From the NCBI GenBank assembly GCA_021798635.1, contig JAJZGH010000070.1:1-19122 (forward strand): DNA of 19,122 bases, in the 5' to 3' direction. Source of the stretch: Planctomycetota bacterium (GTDB lineage: Bacteria > Planctomycetota > Phycisphaerae > WQYP01). The notes beneath the pieces are model-generated. The model ran no database searches. It had not been told where the DNA came from and saw only the letters and a program-made list of their open reading frames with translations. This document shows positions 1 to 6,168 of this stretch, piece after piece (position 1 is the stretch's first letter; each line of letters starts with the position of its first letter). The position numbers and the translations under genes were made by a program.

Positions 1-35
1 AAAAACACCATTTATCGTCGGGATCGGGCGACCAA

Positions 36-485
36 TCATACTCGCATGACGTCCTTAACCGCTTGGAGTAATAAGTGCTCTGTAACAGGTTCTACCCGCA
101 GTGTCGGACTGCGCGACACAACAATAGACCATCGTTCCGGATTCAACACGAATGTGACGACGCCCCGATTGCCCTCCAAGTCCAGCCTCCCCTGGGCACC
201 AACAACCAACCTCCCTTTCGGTGAGAAGACGGCGACCTCATCGCCTATCTTGATGATTAAATCATCAATTTTGTATTCTCCCAAGGCTTCCTCAAAAAGC
301 GTTTTTGGCCTGCGGCTGATTATGACCACGTTATCTTTGATCAGGCTCGCGAGGAATTCAGATTCGATGTCATGATAGAGCGCTGCGACAGAACGTATCC
401 ATTGCTGACGCATCTTTGTGGAACTTCCCGATCTTGATCGCTTCGCTTTTTTCCGAAAAAATTGTTCGAGCTGCTGCGTTGTCAT
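36..485 (-). CDS. Hypothetical protein, 149 aa, basic N-terminus
   Basis: I do not recognise this family. The start is supported by GGAG six bases before the ATG on the minus strand. Residues 1-25 are strongly basic (KKAKRSRSG), followed by a helical stretch (about 26-50). A segment predicted to be rich in beta strands fills about 50-140, with alternating short hydrophobic runs (VVIIS, DDLIIKIGDEVAVF, GVVTFVLN, WSIVVS). There is no signal peptide, membrane segment or cysteine, so it is probably a small cytoplasmic protein; the basic tail would suit nucleic-acid binding, but that is a guess. It is transcribed away from the toxin-antitoxin pair and shares the 486-805 intergenic region with it. 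What lies downstream is outside the window. Confidence 0.7.
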   Translation of the reverse strand: MTTQQLEQFFRKKAKRSRSGSSTKMRQQWIRSVAALYHDIESEFLASLIKDNVVIISRRPKTLFEEALGEYKIDDLIIKIGDEVAVFSPKGRLVVGAQGRLDLEGNRGVVTFVLNPERWSIVVSRSPTLRVEPVTEHLLLQAVKDVMRV

Positions 486-805
486 ACGACACTCCGGAAG
501 AATACCCTGCCTGTTGTATGATATGTTAGCAAGGCAGGCCCCACGCTACAACTTGCGTTGAGCCGGTCGAGGCGCCCCATGCGTGGCTATTTTTCCGGGT
601 AAAGGCAGAGATTCGCCAATCTGGGTGTAAAGCAAGCGGAGCCGCGTGGCCACCAGGGCGTAGGAACGGGTTGGAGAAAGGCGGGATTGCAGGGTCGCCG
701 GAAAAAATTGCCGCGTCCGGAATGCAGGGCGGCGGCGATGCCGGTTGCTTTTCCGTTATGGACAGGCTAGTCTAGCTAGCATGATAGGTTTGGAGAATGA
801 TGATC
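486..805. other. Divergent intergenic region, 320 bp
   Basis: No gene is supported here. It holds a 7-bp inverted repeat (CCTGCCT at 506-512, AGGCAGG at 532-538, 19-base loop) just upstream of the minus-strand gene, which could be an operator or leader hairpin. Near the right end is a CTAG-rich palindromic cluster (766-780) before the antitoxin gene. The middle (about 560-740) is GC-rich with short G-runs and shows no ORF with a ribosome binding site, tRNA or convincing terminator. Confidence 0.5.
766..780. promoter_or_regulatory. CTAG-cluster palindrome, candidate vapBC operator
   Basis: GCTAGTCTAGCTAGC contains three CTAG tetramers in 13 bp (767-770, 772-775, 776-779), the last two forming the perfect palindrome CTAGCTAG. 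It lies 25 bp before the antitoxin start, beside a weak -35-like TGGACA at 759-764. Type II antitoxins commonly bind palindromes overlapping their own promoter, so position and symmetry fit an autoregulatory operator. Binding itself is inferred. Confidence 0.4.
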
Positions 806-1042
806 ATGCGTACCATCGGCATCTATGAAGCGAAGAACAAACTTTCAAAAATTCTGGAGCGGGTGGAGGCCGGCGAGGTCATCGCGCTGGCACGCCATGG
901 CAAACAAGTGGCCCTGCTCACACCCGTGCACCCCGTGACGCCGGATGCGGGAAGCGTCATTGCGCGGTTGCGCAAATTGCGGTCCGGATCACGGCTGGCC
1001 GGCCTAAAAGTCAAGGATCTCCGTGATGAGGGCCGGCCATGA
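806..1042 (+). CDS. vapB: Type II antitoxin, Phd/VapB-like
   Basis: Small antitoxin expected to bind and neutralise the PIN toxin encoded next and to repress the operon. The N-terminal sequence (IGIYEAKNKLSKILERVEAGE, then ALARHGKQVALLTPV) matches the Phd/YefM DNA-binding fold: a short strand, the EAK..LS..L helix, then the RHGKxVA strand. The C-terminal 30 residues are charged (RLRKLRSGSR, KVKDLRDEG), the part that usually wraps the toxin. In-frame ATGs lie at 797, 800 and 806; GGAG at 792-795 is best spaced for 806, giving 78 aa. The stop overlaps the toxin start (ATGA at 1039-1042), indicating translational coupling. The family call is firm; Phd versus VapB naming is loose. Confidence 0.88.
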   Translation: MRTIGIYEAKNKLSKILERVEAGEVIALARHGKQVALLTPVHPVTPDAGSVIARLRKLRSGSRLAGLKVKDLRDEGRP

Positions 1043-1446
1043 GCTGGATAGCCGATTGTTCTATTGCCATGGCCTGGTGTTTTGAGGATGAGGTTACACC
1101 GCGCACCGAATCATTATTGGAGCGCACGCGAACCGAAACGCTGATTCTCCCCGGGCATTGGCCACTGGAGGTTACCAACGTATTGCGCACTGCCGCTCGC
1201 AAAGGCCGCCTCACCGAAGCGCAAGCGTCGCAGCGGGCCGAGTTGCTCATGTCGCTTCCCATTCAATATGATTCATTGACACATGTTGTCGCATTCACCA
1301 GCACCTACCGTCTGGCGGCACGATACAAGTTGACCGTGTACGATGCCGCGTATCTGGAACTGGCAATACGTTTTGGCACATCGCTGGCGACCAATGACCA
1401 GGAATTGGCTCGTGCGGCGGATCATTGCGGCGTGGACATGTTGTAG
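1039..1446 (+). CDS. vapC: PIN-domain toxin ribonuclease, VapC-like
   Basis: A 135-aa PIN-domain protein, the usual length for VapC. The acidic active-site residues are visible: D6 (IADCS), E44 (WPLEVTNVL), D102 (TVYDAAYLELA) and D120 (LATNDQELA). Together they would bind Mg2+ or Mn2+ for RNA cleavage. VapC toxins typically cut tRNA or rRNA; the target of this one cannot be read from sequence. It follows the antitoxin with an ATGA overlap, so the two form a complete-looking, probably functional operon. No frameshift or missing catalytic residue is seen. A palindromic repeat copy lies 22 bp after the stop. Confidence 0.92.
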   Translation: MSWIADCSIAMAWCFEDEVTPRTESLLERTRTETLILPGHWPLEVTNVLRTAARKGRLTEAQASQRAELLMSLPIQYDSLTHVVAFTSTYRLAARYKLTVYDAAYLELAIRFGTSLATNDQELARAADHCGVDML

Positions 1447-1468
1447 AGTCGGAATTTCCCGGATTTGT

Positions 1469-1499
1469 TCCCGCCGGCGGAGCTGGGAGCTTTGTGAAG
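1469..1499 (+). repeat. Dispersed palindromic repeat, divergent copy
   Basis: CCGCCGGCGGAGC followed by a degenerate right arm and the tail TTTGTGAAG. It agrees at 25 of 31 positions with the repeat at 17418-17448, including the tail outside the palindrome, so it is likely homologous and not just GC-rich sequence. It lies directly downstream of vapC. Confidence 0.55.
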
Positions 1500-1558
1500 G
1501 ATTTGTCGGCGATGGGAAGCGTAAATATTGCCACGCGAGCGCCGGTTCGGTTGGCTCG

Positions 1559-1583
1559 TTTTAATATGGCCCATTTTAATATG
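1559..1583 (+). repeat. Two 10-bp direct repeats TTTTAATATG
   Basis: TTTTAATATG occurs at 1559-1568 and again at 1574-1583, a 15-bp period, in an AT-rich patch about 145 bp before the MFS start. The only -10-like hexamer downstream is TACAAT at 1623-1628, without a good -35. The repeats might be a regulator binding site for the transporter. The rest of the 1447-1727 gap holds no gene. Confidence 0.35.
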
Positions 1584-1727
1584 TGAACACTTTGTTACGT
1601 ATGCTTTTTGTGCCTCAAGCTCTACAATAGGATTGAGTGTTGGCGCATAGACTTTGTGACGCGGCGCGGGGATGAACCGGGCGGGGCACCCCATCGTATG
1701 GACGAACTTTGAAGGGCGAACTAGACA

Positions 1728-3122
1728 ATGCGAAAAGCCAGCATTTTTACGATATTTTTGATTGTGTTTGTGGACTTGGTGGGGTTTGGCATTGTGTTGC
1801 CGAACCTGCAACTGTATGGCCAGCAGTTTGGGATCAGTAATTATTTTTACCTGACACTGATTGGCGCGACGTATTCATTTTTCCAGTTTCTTTTTGCGCC
1901 CATTCTGGGCCGCTGGTCCGATCATATCGGGCGGCGTCCCGTGCTGATACTAAGCCAAATCGGGACGATTGTGGGCTTTTTCATGCTATTTTTTGCCAAC
2001 TTTTTTCAAGGGCAAATTCTTGGCATCATGCTGATATTTGCCTCGCGCATAATCGACGGCATCAGTGGGGGAAATATTTCCACCGCCAATGCCTACATCG
2101 CGGATATTACCACGCCGGAAAACCGGGCCAAGGGGCTTGGGGCGTTGGGGGCGGCGTTCGGACTGGGATTTATTTTCGGGCCGATCATCGGGGGTCTGGT
2201 GTCCCATTTTCTGGGCCTGCAATATGTGCCGCTGGTGGCGGCGGCGTTTTCGTTTGTCGCGTTGACCATGACCATCACCCAACTGGCGGAATCGCGCACG
2301 CCCAACAATCAGCGTAATGACGCCGCGGCGCGTCGCTTCAGTTTCCGCGGGCTGGAACATTCGCTGGTGCGGCCAATCATCGGGCCGCTGATTCTGCTGT
2401 TTTTTGTCAACGGCTTTGCCTTTGCGGGGATGGAACAAACGCTTAGTTTGCTGATTCAACACCGGAATTATCCCATTACACAGAGCGCTATGGTGCGGAC
2501 AGATGAGGCCAGCGCGGCGCAGGGACCGGCGGGGTTAGCGAAGACAAAAACGCCCGCGGGGGGACAGGCAATAACCGCGCGGGCGGCGTTTGTAAAAAAG
2601 CAGGATGACCGCAGCAGCTACGCCTCGGGCTGGTTGTTTGGGGCCATTGGCGTGGTCATCGTGCTGATTCAAGGCGGTATGATCGGCCGGCTGACAAAAA
2701 AATACGGCGAATTAAAACTCACGCTGCTGGGGCCGGTCATAACTTCGGCAGGGTTAATTATCATCGCCCTGCCCGTTGATTGGGCGTGGCGATGGACTGG
2801 TTTTCTGGCGGGGGGCATATTGTTGGCGATAGGCAGCGGCCTATTTAACCCGGCTATGCAGGCTCTGATAAGCCGCCATTGTCATAGTGATGAACAGGGG
2901 GAAGTGCTGGGAGCCAATCAGGGGATGGCGAGTTTGGCGCGGGCCTTAGGCCCTATTCTTGCGGGGCTGCTGTTCGAATACATGTTCCCGGCGATGCCGT
3001 ACTATGTTTCAGCGGGATTGTGTTTACTGGTCACAGCCGGAATATTTATCAAGCGGGAAAAATTTGCGCTGCCGGAGTCAAAGTCCGTTGCGGCAGGCCC
3101 AGACGCTCCCCCATCCAAATAG
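1728..3122 (+). CDS. MFS transporter, TetA/DHA1-like drug exporter
   Basis: A 464-aa inner-membrane protein of the major facilitator superfamily, probably a proton-coupled efflux pump. Residues 8-27 carry the DLVGFGIVLPN segment typical of TetA-like members in helix 1. The loop 2-3 signature GRWSDHIGRRPV is at 61-72, with the conserved Asp and Arg residues. A degenerate second copy (GRLTKKYGE) lies after helix 8 at about 320-328, as expected from the two-repeat fold. A 45-50 residue hydrophilic Ala/Lys/Gln-rich insert (about 250-298) sits between helices 7 and 8, where related proteins have a short periplasmic loop. GAAGGG lies 11 bases before the ATG. The last 74 bp overlap the 3' end of the convergent PAP2 gene. 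The substrate is unknown. Confidence 0.88.
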   Translation: MRKASIFTIFLIVFVDLVGFGIVLPNLQLYGQQFGISNYFYLTLIGATYSFFQFLFAPILGRWSDHIGRRPVLILSQIGTIVGFFMLFFANFFQGQILGIMLIFASRIIDGISGGNISTANAYIADITTPENRAKGLGALGAAFGLGFIFGPIIGGLVSHFLGLQYVPLVAAAFSFVALTMTITQLAESRTPNNQRNDAAARRFSFRGLEHSLVRPIIGPLILLFFVNGFAFAGMEQTLSLLIQHRNYPITQSAMVRTDEASAAQGPAGLAKTKTPAGGQAITARAAFVKKQDDRSSYASGWLFGAIGVVIVLIQGGMIGRLTKKYGELKLTLLGPVITSAGLIIIALPVDWAWRWTGFLAGGILLAIGSGLFNPAMQALISRHCHSDEQGEVLGANQGMASLARALGPILAGLLFEYMFPAMPYYVSAGLCLLVTAGIFIKREKFALPESKSVAAGPDAPPSK

Positions 3123-3855
3123 CACACCCGAAGCCGCAGAACCAGCCGATGGTTCCCCCGGCAATAATGTCGGAGTAAAAATGGGCCTGCATGACGATGC
3201 GGGAAATGGATGTCAGCCACGCCACGAGCAAAAATAACCGCCGGCCCTTGGGGGATAAATACGTTAGCGCGGCAGCCATGGCAAAAGCCACACAGGCATG
3301 ACCACTGGGAAAGCTCAGATCAGTCTGGGTATGAAATCCGCGAAACCACTGCCAGACATTCAGGCCGTCATTTAAATGACCTCCGGGCAACATCCCGATG
3401 GGCCGCACACGCCCACAGACGCTTTTGAATGCTTCTGAAACCGCGCCGGCACCCAGAATGGCGCTAGCCATGATGGCGATGCCCTTCCATCGCGCGGGAT
3501 CATAAACCCAAACCAGTAGACATATAAATATGACTTCCGCGGGTACACCGACATCGCGTAACGCCCGCCAAGTGCTTTCGGTGTGATGGTACAACTGGGA
3601 ATGAAATGGCGGTGTAACCGTGCGCCACCAGGGCGCATCGGGGTGCGTTTGTGGATTTAATCGCACAGCCTGCCAACTGTACGGCTGCTGATCACCCATG
3701 AGCCAGCGTGTGGCCCGCCATGCCAATGTATCCAGCCGAGCGTTAAAGCTCAGGAGAAAAATTTCCGCCAGAACCACAATTCCGAGAATAATAAGGTTCT
3801 TTTTCAGCGGCGAAGTCTTCCGCGAAATATCGGTAGAACACTGTACAGTCGGCAT
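3049..3855 (-). CDS. PAP2-superfamily membrane phosphatase
   Basis: A 268-aa membrane phosphatase of the type 2 phosphatidic acid phosphatase family, which dephosphorylates lipid phosphates or undecaprenyl pyrophosphate at the membrane. The three family motifs are intact: K144-x6-R151-P152, PSGH at 183-186, and SR-x5-H-x3-D with R219, H225 and D229. Helices are visible near residues 20-38, 110-124, 127-142, 190-203 and 206-250. The upstream ATG at 3936 would overlap rpsB; I chose 3855 because GAGG lies seven bases before it and the extra 27 residues look like readthrough of non-coding sequence. It follows rpsB by 37 bp on the same strand and may be cotranscribed. Its 3' end is antisense to the MFS gene end. 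The exact lipid substrate is not determinable. Confidence 0.88.
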   Translation of the reverse strand: MPTVQCSTDISRKTSPLKKNLIILGIVVLAEIFLLSFNARLDTLAWRATRWLMGDQQPYSWQAVRLNPQTHPDAPWWRTVTPPFHSQLYHHTESTWRALRDVGVPAEVIFICLLVWVYDPARWKGIAIMASAILGAGAVSEAFKSVCGRVRPIGMLPGGHLNDGLNVWQWFRGFHTQTDLSFPSGHACVAFAMAAALTYLSPKGRRLFLLVAWLTSISRIVMQAHFYSDIIAGGTIGWFCGFGCAIWMGERLGLPQRTLTPAAQIFPA

Positions 3856-3892
3856 GAAGTACCTCGGAGCATCGCCTACACTGTGCCAACCA

Positions 3893-4753
3893 TCAGGCCG
3901 TACCGGAAGCCGCGGCATCCGCGGAAGGTTCCGCAACCGGCTCCGCAGCGGCTGGTTTTTCAGATTCAGCCTGCTCTTCTGCCTGGGCCGTGGTGGTGCG
4001 ACGGCGGGTGCGGTCTGACTTGGCTACCCGTTGCTGCACTTTGTCCTGTTCTTCCTTGGCGATGCGTCCGGATTTGCCTTCCATGACGGCCACGAGAATT
4101 TCCTTCATGATCAAATCAATACCACGCAGCGCGTCATCATTAGCGGGAATGGCGATATCCACCATATCCGGGTCGCTGTCGGTATCAATTAAACCGATGA
4201 CCGGTATTCGCAGCTTGCGGGCTTCCTGAATCGCGATGGCTTCACGGCGAACATCAACAACAAACATGGCTCCGGGCAGCCGATCCATAGCGCGAATACC
4301 CGAAAGGTTACGAAGAATCTTGCGATATTCGCGGTTCAAATTGGATACCATTTTTTTGGAATAATTCTTGCCCACATCCGGAGATTGTAAAATGCGCTCC
4401 AATTCTTCCAGGCGCTGCAAGCGCGAACGGATAGTCCGGTAGTTGGTCAGCGTGCCGCCGAGCCAGCGCTCCGTAACCACCGGCATGCCCGCCTGCTTGC
4501 CTATTTCATCAATCACCGAGCGGGCCTGCCGTTTGGTGCCGACAAACAGCACATCGCGGCCACTGCCTACCAGGCGGCTGATAAACCGCTGCGCGGCAAG
4601 GAGGCCTTTGAGCGTTTCACGAACGTCGATAATGTGGATCAGATTCCGTTTGCCATAAATGTAGGGCTTCATCTTGGGATTCCACCGGCTGGTGCGGTGA
4701 CCGAAATGAATTCCGGAATCAACGAGCTGACGAACCAATTCTGGATTGGCCAT
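3893..4753 (-). CDS. rpsB: 30S ribosomal protein S2
   Basis: Ribosomal protein S2, a structural component of the small-subunit head/body junction that helps recruit S1 in bacteria having it. The signature near the N-terminus (GIHFGHRTSRWNPKM, residues 14-28) and the second signature (PVIGLIDTDSDPDMVDIAIPANDDA, 184-208, lightly diverged) are clear, and the helical-hairpin region lies at about 105-155. The protein is 286 aa, longer than the usual 230-260: after about residue 228 there is a charged segment, then an Ala/Glu/Pro-rich tail (255-286), probably disordered. GAGG is eight bases before the ATG. In most bacteria tsf follows; here the next gene is a PAP2 phosphatase. Confidence 0.97.
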   Translation of the reverse strand: MANPELVRQLVDSGIHFGHRTSRWNPKMKPYIYGKRNLIHIIDVRETLKGLLAAQRFISRLVGSGRDVLFVGTKRQARSVIDEIGKQAGMPVVTERWLGGTLTNYRTIRSRLQRLEELERILQSPDVGKNYSKKMVSNLNREYRKILRNLSGIRAMDRLPGAMFVVDVRREAIAIQEARKLRIPVIGLIDTDSDPDMVDIAIPANDDALRGIDLIMKEILVAVMEGKSGRIAKEEQDKVQQRVAKSDRTRRRTTTAQAEEQAESEKPAAAEPVAEPSADAAASGTA

Positions 4754-4780
4754 GGGGAGAACCTCACATCAGCGATTTCA

Positions 4781-4802
4781 GAGCCATGTGCCGCACAGGC
4801 TC
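4781..4802 (-). promoter_or_regulatory. Candidate rpsB leader stem-loop
   Basis: On the minus strand, GAGCC...GGCTC flanks TGT...ACA with a one-base bulge, giving a small hairpin that ends about 28 bases before the rpsB start and just before its ribosome binding site. S2 represses its own mRNA through leader structures in several bacteria, so this is a plausible but unproven regulatory element. Confidence 0.3.
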
Positions 4803-4895
4803 CTACCGTCGCTTAAAACTCGCCTTGCGGCGAAATAGCATCCATCGGTCACGGAACACATATCCCGTACATACCGACCAAGCGGCAAGCTATTG

Positions 4896-4924
4896 ATCAT
4901 ATCGCTTTTGGCAGGGCGCGTCCA
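4896..4924 (-). promoter_or_regulatory. Candidate sigma-70-type promoter for rpsB
   Basis: On the minus strand TGGACG (4919-4924) is followed after 17 bp by TATGAT (4896-4901), matching the consensus at 4/6 and 5/6 positions. It would give a leader of about 135 bases containing the stem-loop at 4781-4802. The 286-bp gap between rpsB and the oxidoreductase holds no gene. Confidence 0.35.
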
Positions 4925-4926
4925 GC

Positions 4927-4955
4927 TTGCCAAGTGCGGCATCGCGGAGCACAAT
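4927..4955 (+). promoter_or_regulatory. Weak candidate promoter for the oxidoreductase gene
   Basis: TTGCCA (4927-4932), 17-bp spacer, CACAAT (4950-4955). The -35 is 5/6 and the -10 only 4/6. It is nearly back-to-back with the rpsB candidate promoter, and TTGGCA (4908-4913) with TGCCAA (4928-4933) forms an inverted repeat around the pair. Confidence 0.25.
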
Positions 4956-5039
4956 ACACTCATACCTTTTGAAGGGGTCGATCTATCTTGCGAAGGCAGC
5001 AATCTCGGAGACGACTCCGCTTTGAGAAGGAGCATGACC

Positions 5040-6149
5040 ATGGCCGGCACAAGTGTATCAACTGAATCTTTTGCCCGGCAGAAAAACGCCGCGTATAAAG
5101 GTCCGCGCCTGCGGATGGCGATTATCGGTTGCGGAGGCGTGAGTGAAATTCAACTCAAGGCGTTACAGACCATGCCGGATGTTGAAATTGTCGCCGGCGC
5201 GGATATTAACCCGCAACGCCTGCAATCCACGAAAGACAAATTCGCTTTGACCGCGCTGTATACGGATTACCATAAAATGCTTAAGGAAATAAAGCCGGAT
5301 GCCGTGACAGTGTGCACACCCAATGCCGTGCACGCCCCGGCTACGATTGCGGCGCTGAAGGCCGGTGCTCATGTCATTACCGAAAAACCGATGGCCATGT
5401 CCCCCGAAGAATGCCAGTCCATGATTGACACCGCGAACAAGGCGAATCGCAAACTGGCGGTGGGATTTCAGTATCGGTTTCATCCTGCGACACAAATGTT
5501 GCGCCGGGCGCGGGATGAAGGGCAGTTTGGCAAGGTGATGTTTGTGAAATGCCAGGCCCTGCGGCGGCGCGGCATTCCGAACTGGGGCGTATTTGGACAA
5601 AAGCATCTGCAGGGCGGCGGCCCGATGATTGATATCGGCGTGCATGTCATTGAAATGGCCCATTACGTAATGGGTTCCCCTAAACCTGTGGGGGCCACGG
5701 GCAAAACTTGGACCTACATGGGCAATAAACCCAACGATGTCAGCAGTATGTGGCCCGACTGGGACTGGAAAACCTATACCGTGGAAGATCTGGCGATTGG
5801 GCATATTCGCTTCGATAATGGCGCGGTCATGCAGATTGAAGCCTGTTTTGCGGGGCACATTGAACGCGACGTCTGGAATTTCACGCTCGCTGGAGAAAAG
5901 GGCGGCTGCACATGGGACCCACCGGCGATTTTCACCGATCGCGCGGGCACCATGACCCATACCACACCGGCCTATCTTGCTGAAGGTGATTTTTTCACAC
6001 TTTTTAAGCTGAAACTGCGGAATTTTGTCGACGGCGTATTACGCGACCAGCCCCTGGAAGCGCCCGGCGAAGCCGGTGCGGCCGTGCAAAAAATTGTCGA
6101 CGGCGTGTATCGCTCATCGGAAGCGGGCAAAGAGGTTCGCATTGGGTAG
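5040..6149 (+). CDS. Gfo/Idh/MocA-family oxidoreductase
   Basis: A 369-aa NAD(P)-dependent sugar or polyol dehydrogenase-like enzyme. The N-terminal Rossmann fold shows GCGG at 30-33 with acidic D55 ending the second strand, a favourable site for NAD binding. The family EKP motif with its conserved Lys is at 115-117. The C-terminal domain has the D198-x3-H202 pair (MIDIGVH) where the catalytic His normally sits. There is no Tat or Sec signal, so it is probably cytoplasmic. The open frame extends to 4893, but GGAG at 5029-5032 is correctly spaced (seven bases) for the ATG at 5040, not for 5034. Such genes are very numerous in Planctomycetota and Verrucomicrobiota and usually serve sugar catabolism; the substrate cannot be named. 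It stands alone, convergent with the autotransporter gene. Confidence 0.92.
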   Translation: MAGTSVSTESFARQKNAAYKGPRLRMAIIGCGGVSEIQLKALQTMPDVEIVAGADINPQRLQSTKDKFALTALYTDYHKMLKEIKPDAVTVCTPNAVHAPATIAALKAGAHVITEKPMAMSPEECQSMIDTANKANRKLAVGFQYRFHPATQMLRRARDEGQFGKVMFVKCQALRRRGIPNWGVFGQKHLQGGGPMIDIGVHVIEMAHYVMGSPKPVGATGKTWTYMGNKPNDVSSMWPDWDWKTYTVEDLAIGHIRFDNGAVMQIEACFAGHIERDVWNFTLAGEKGGCTWDPPAIFTDRAGTMTHTTPAYLAEGDFFTLFKLKLRNFVDGVLRDQPLEAPGEAGAAVQKIVDGVYRSSEAGKEVRIG

Positions 6150-6152
6150 CGG

Positions 6153-6165
6153 GGCGCGACGCGCC
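6153..6165. terminator. Short hairpin between convergent genes
   Basis: GGCGC-GAC-GCGCC forms a compact perfect stem in the 19-bp gap between the oxidoreductase stop and the autotransporter stop. It could help end transcription in both directions, but there is no T-tract on either side, so an intrinsic terminator is not demonstrated. Confidence 0.3.
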
Positions 6166-6168
6166 GTG

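Noticed and set aside
3856..3936. Upstream ATG that would extend the PAP2 protein by 27 residues
   Set aside because: It overlaps the end of rpsB and lacks a good ribosome binding site, whereas the ATG at 3855 has GAGG at ideal spacing.
4893..5039. Longer frame for the oxidoreductase starting at 4893
   Set aside because: The extra 49 residues do not resemble the family and would cover the candidate promoters; GGAG is positioned for 5040.
5163..5960. Minus-strand frame of 265 codons opposite the oxidoreductase
   Set aside because: The plus strand encodes a complete Gfo/Idh/MocA protein with intact motifs; the antisense product is His/Arg-rich without family features.
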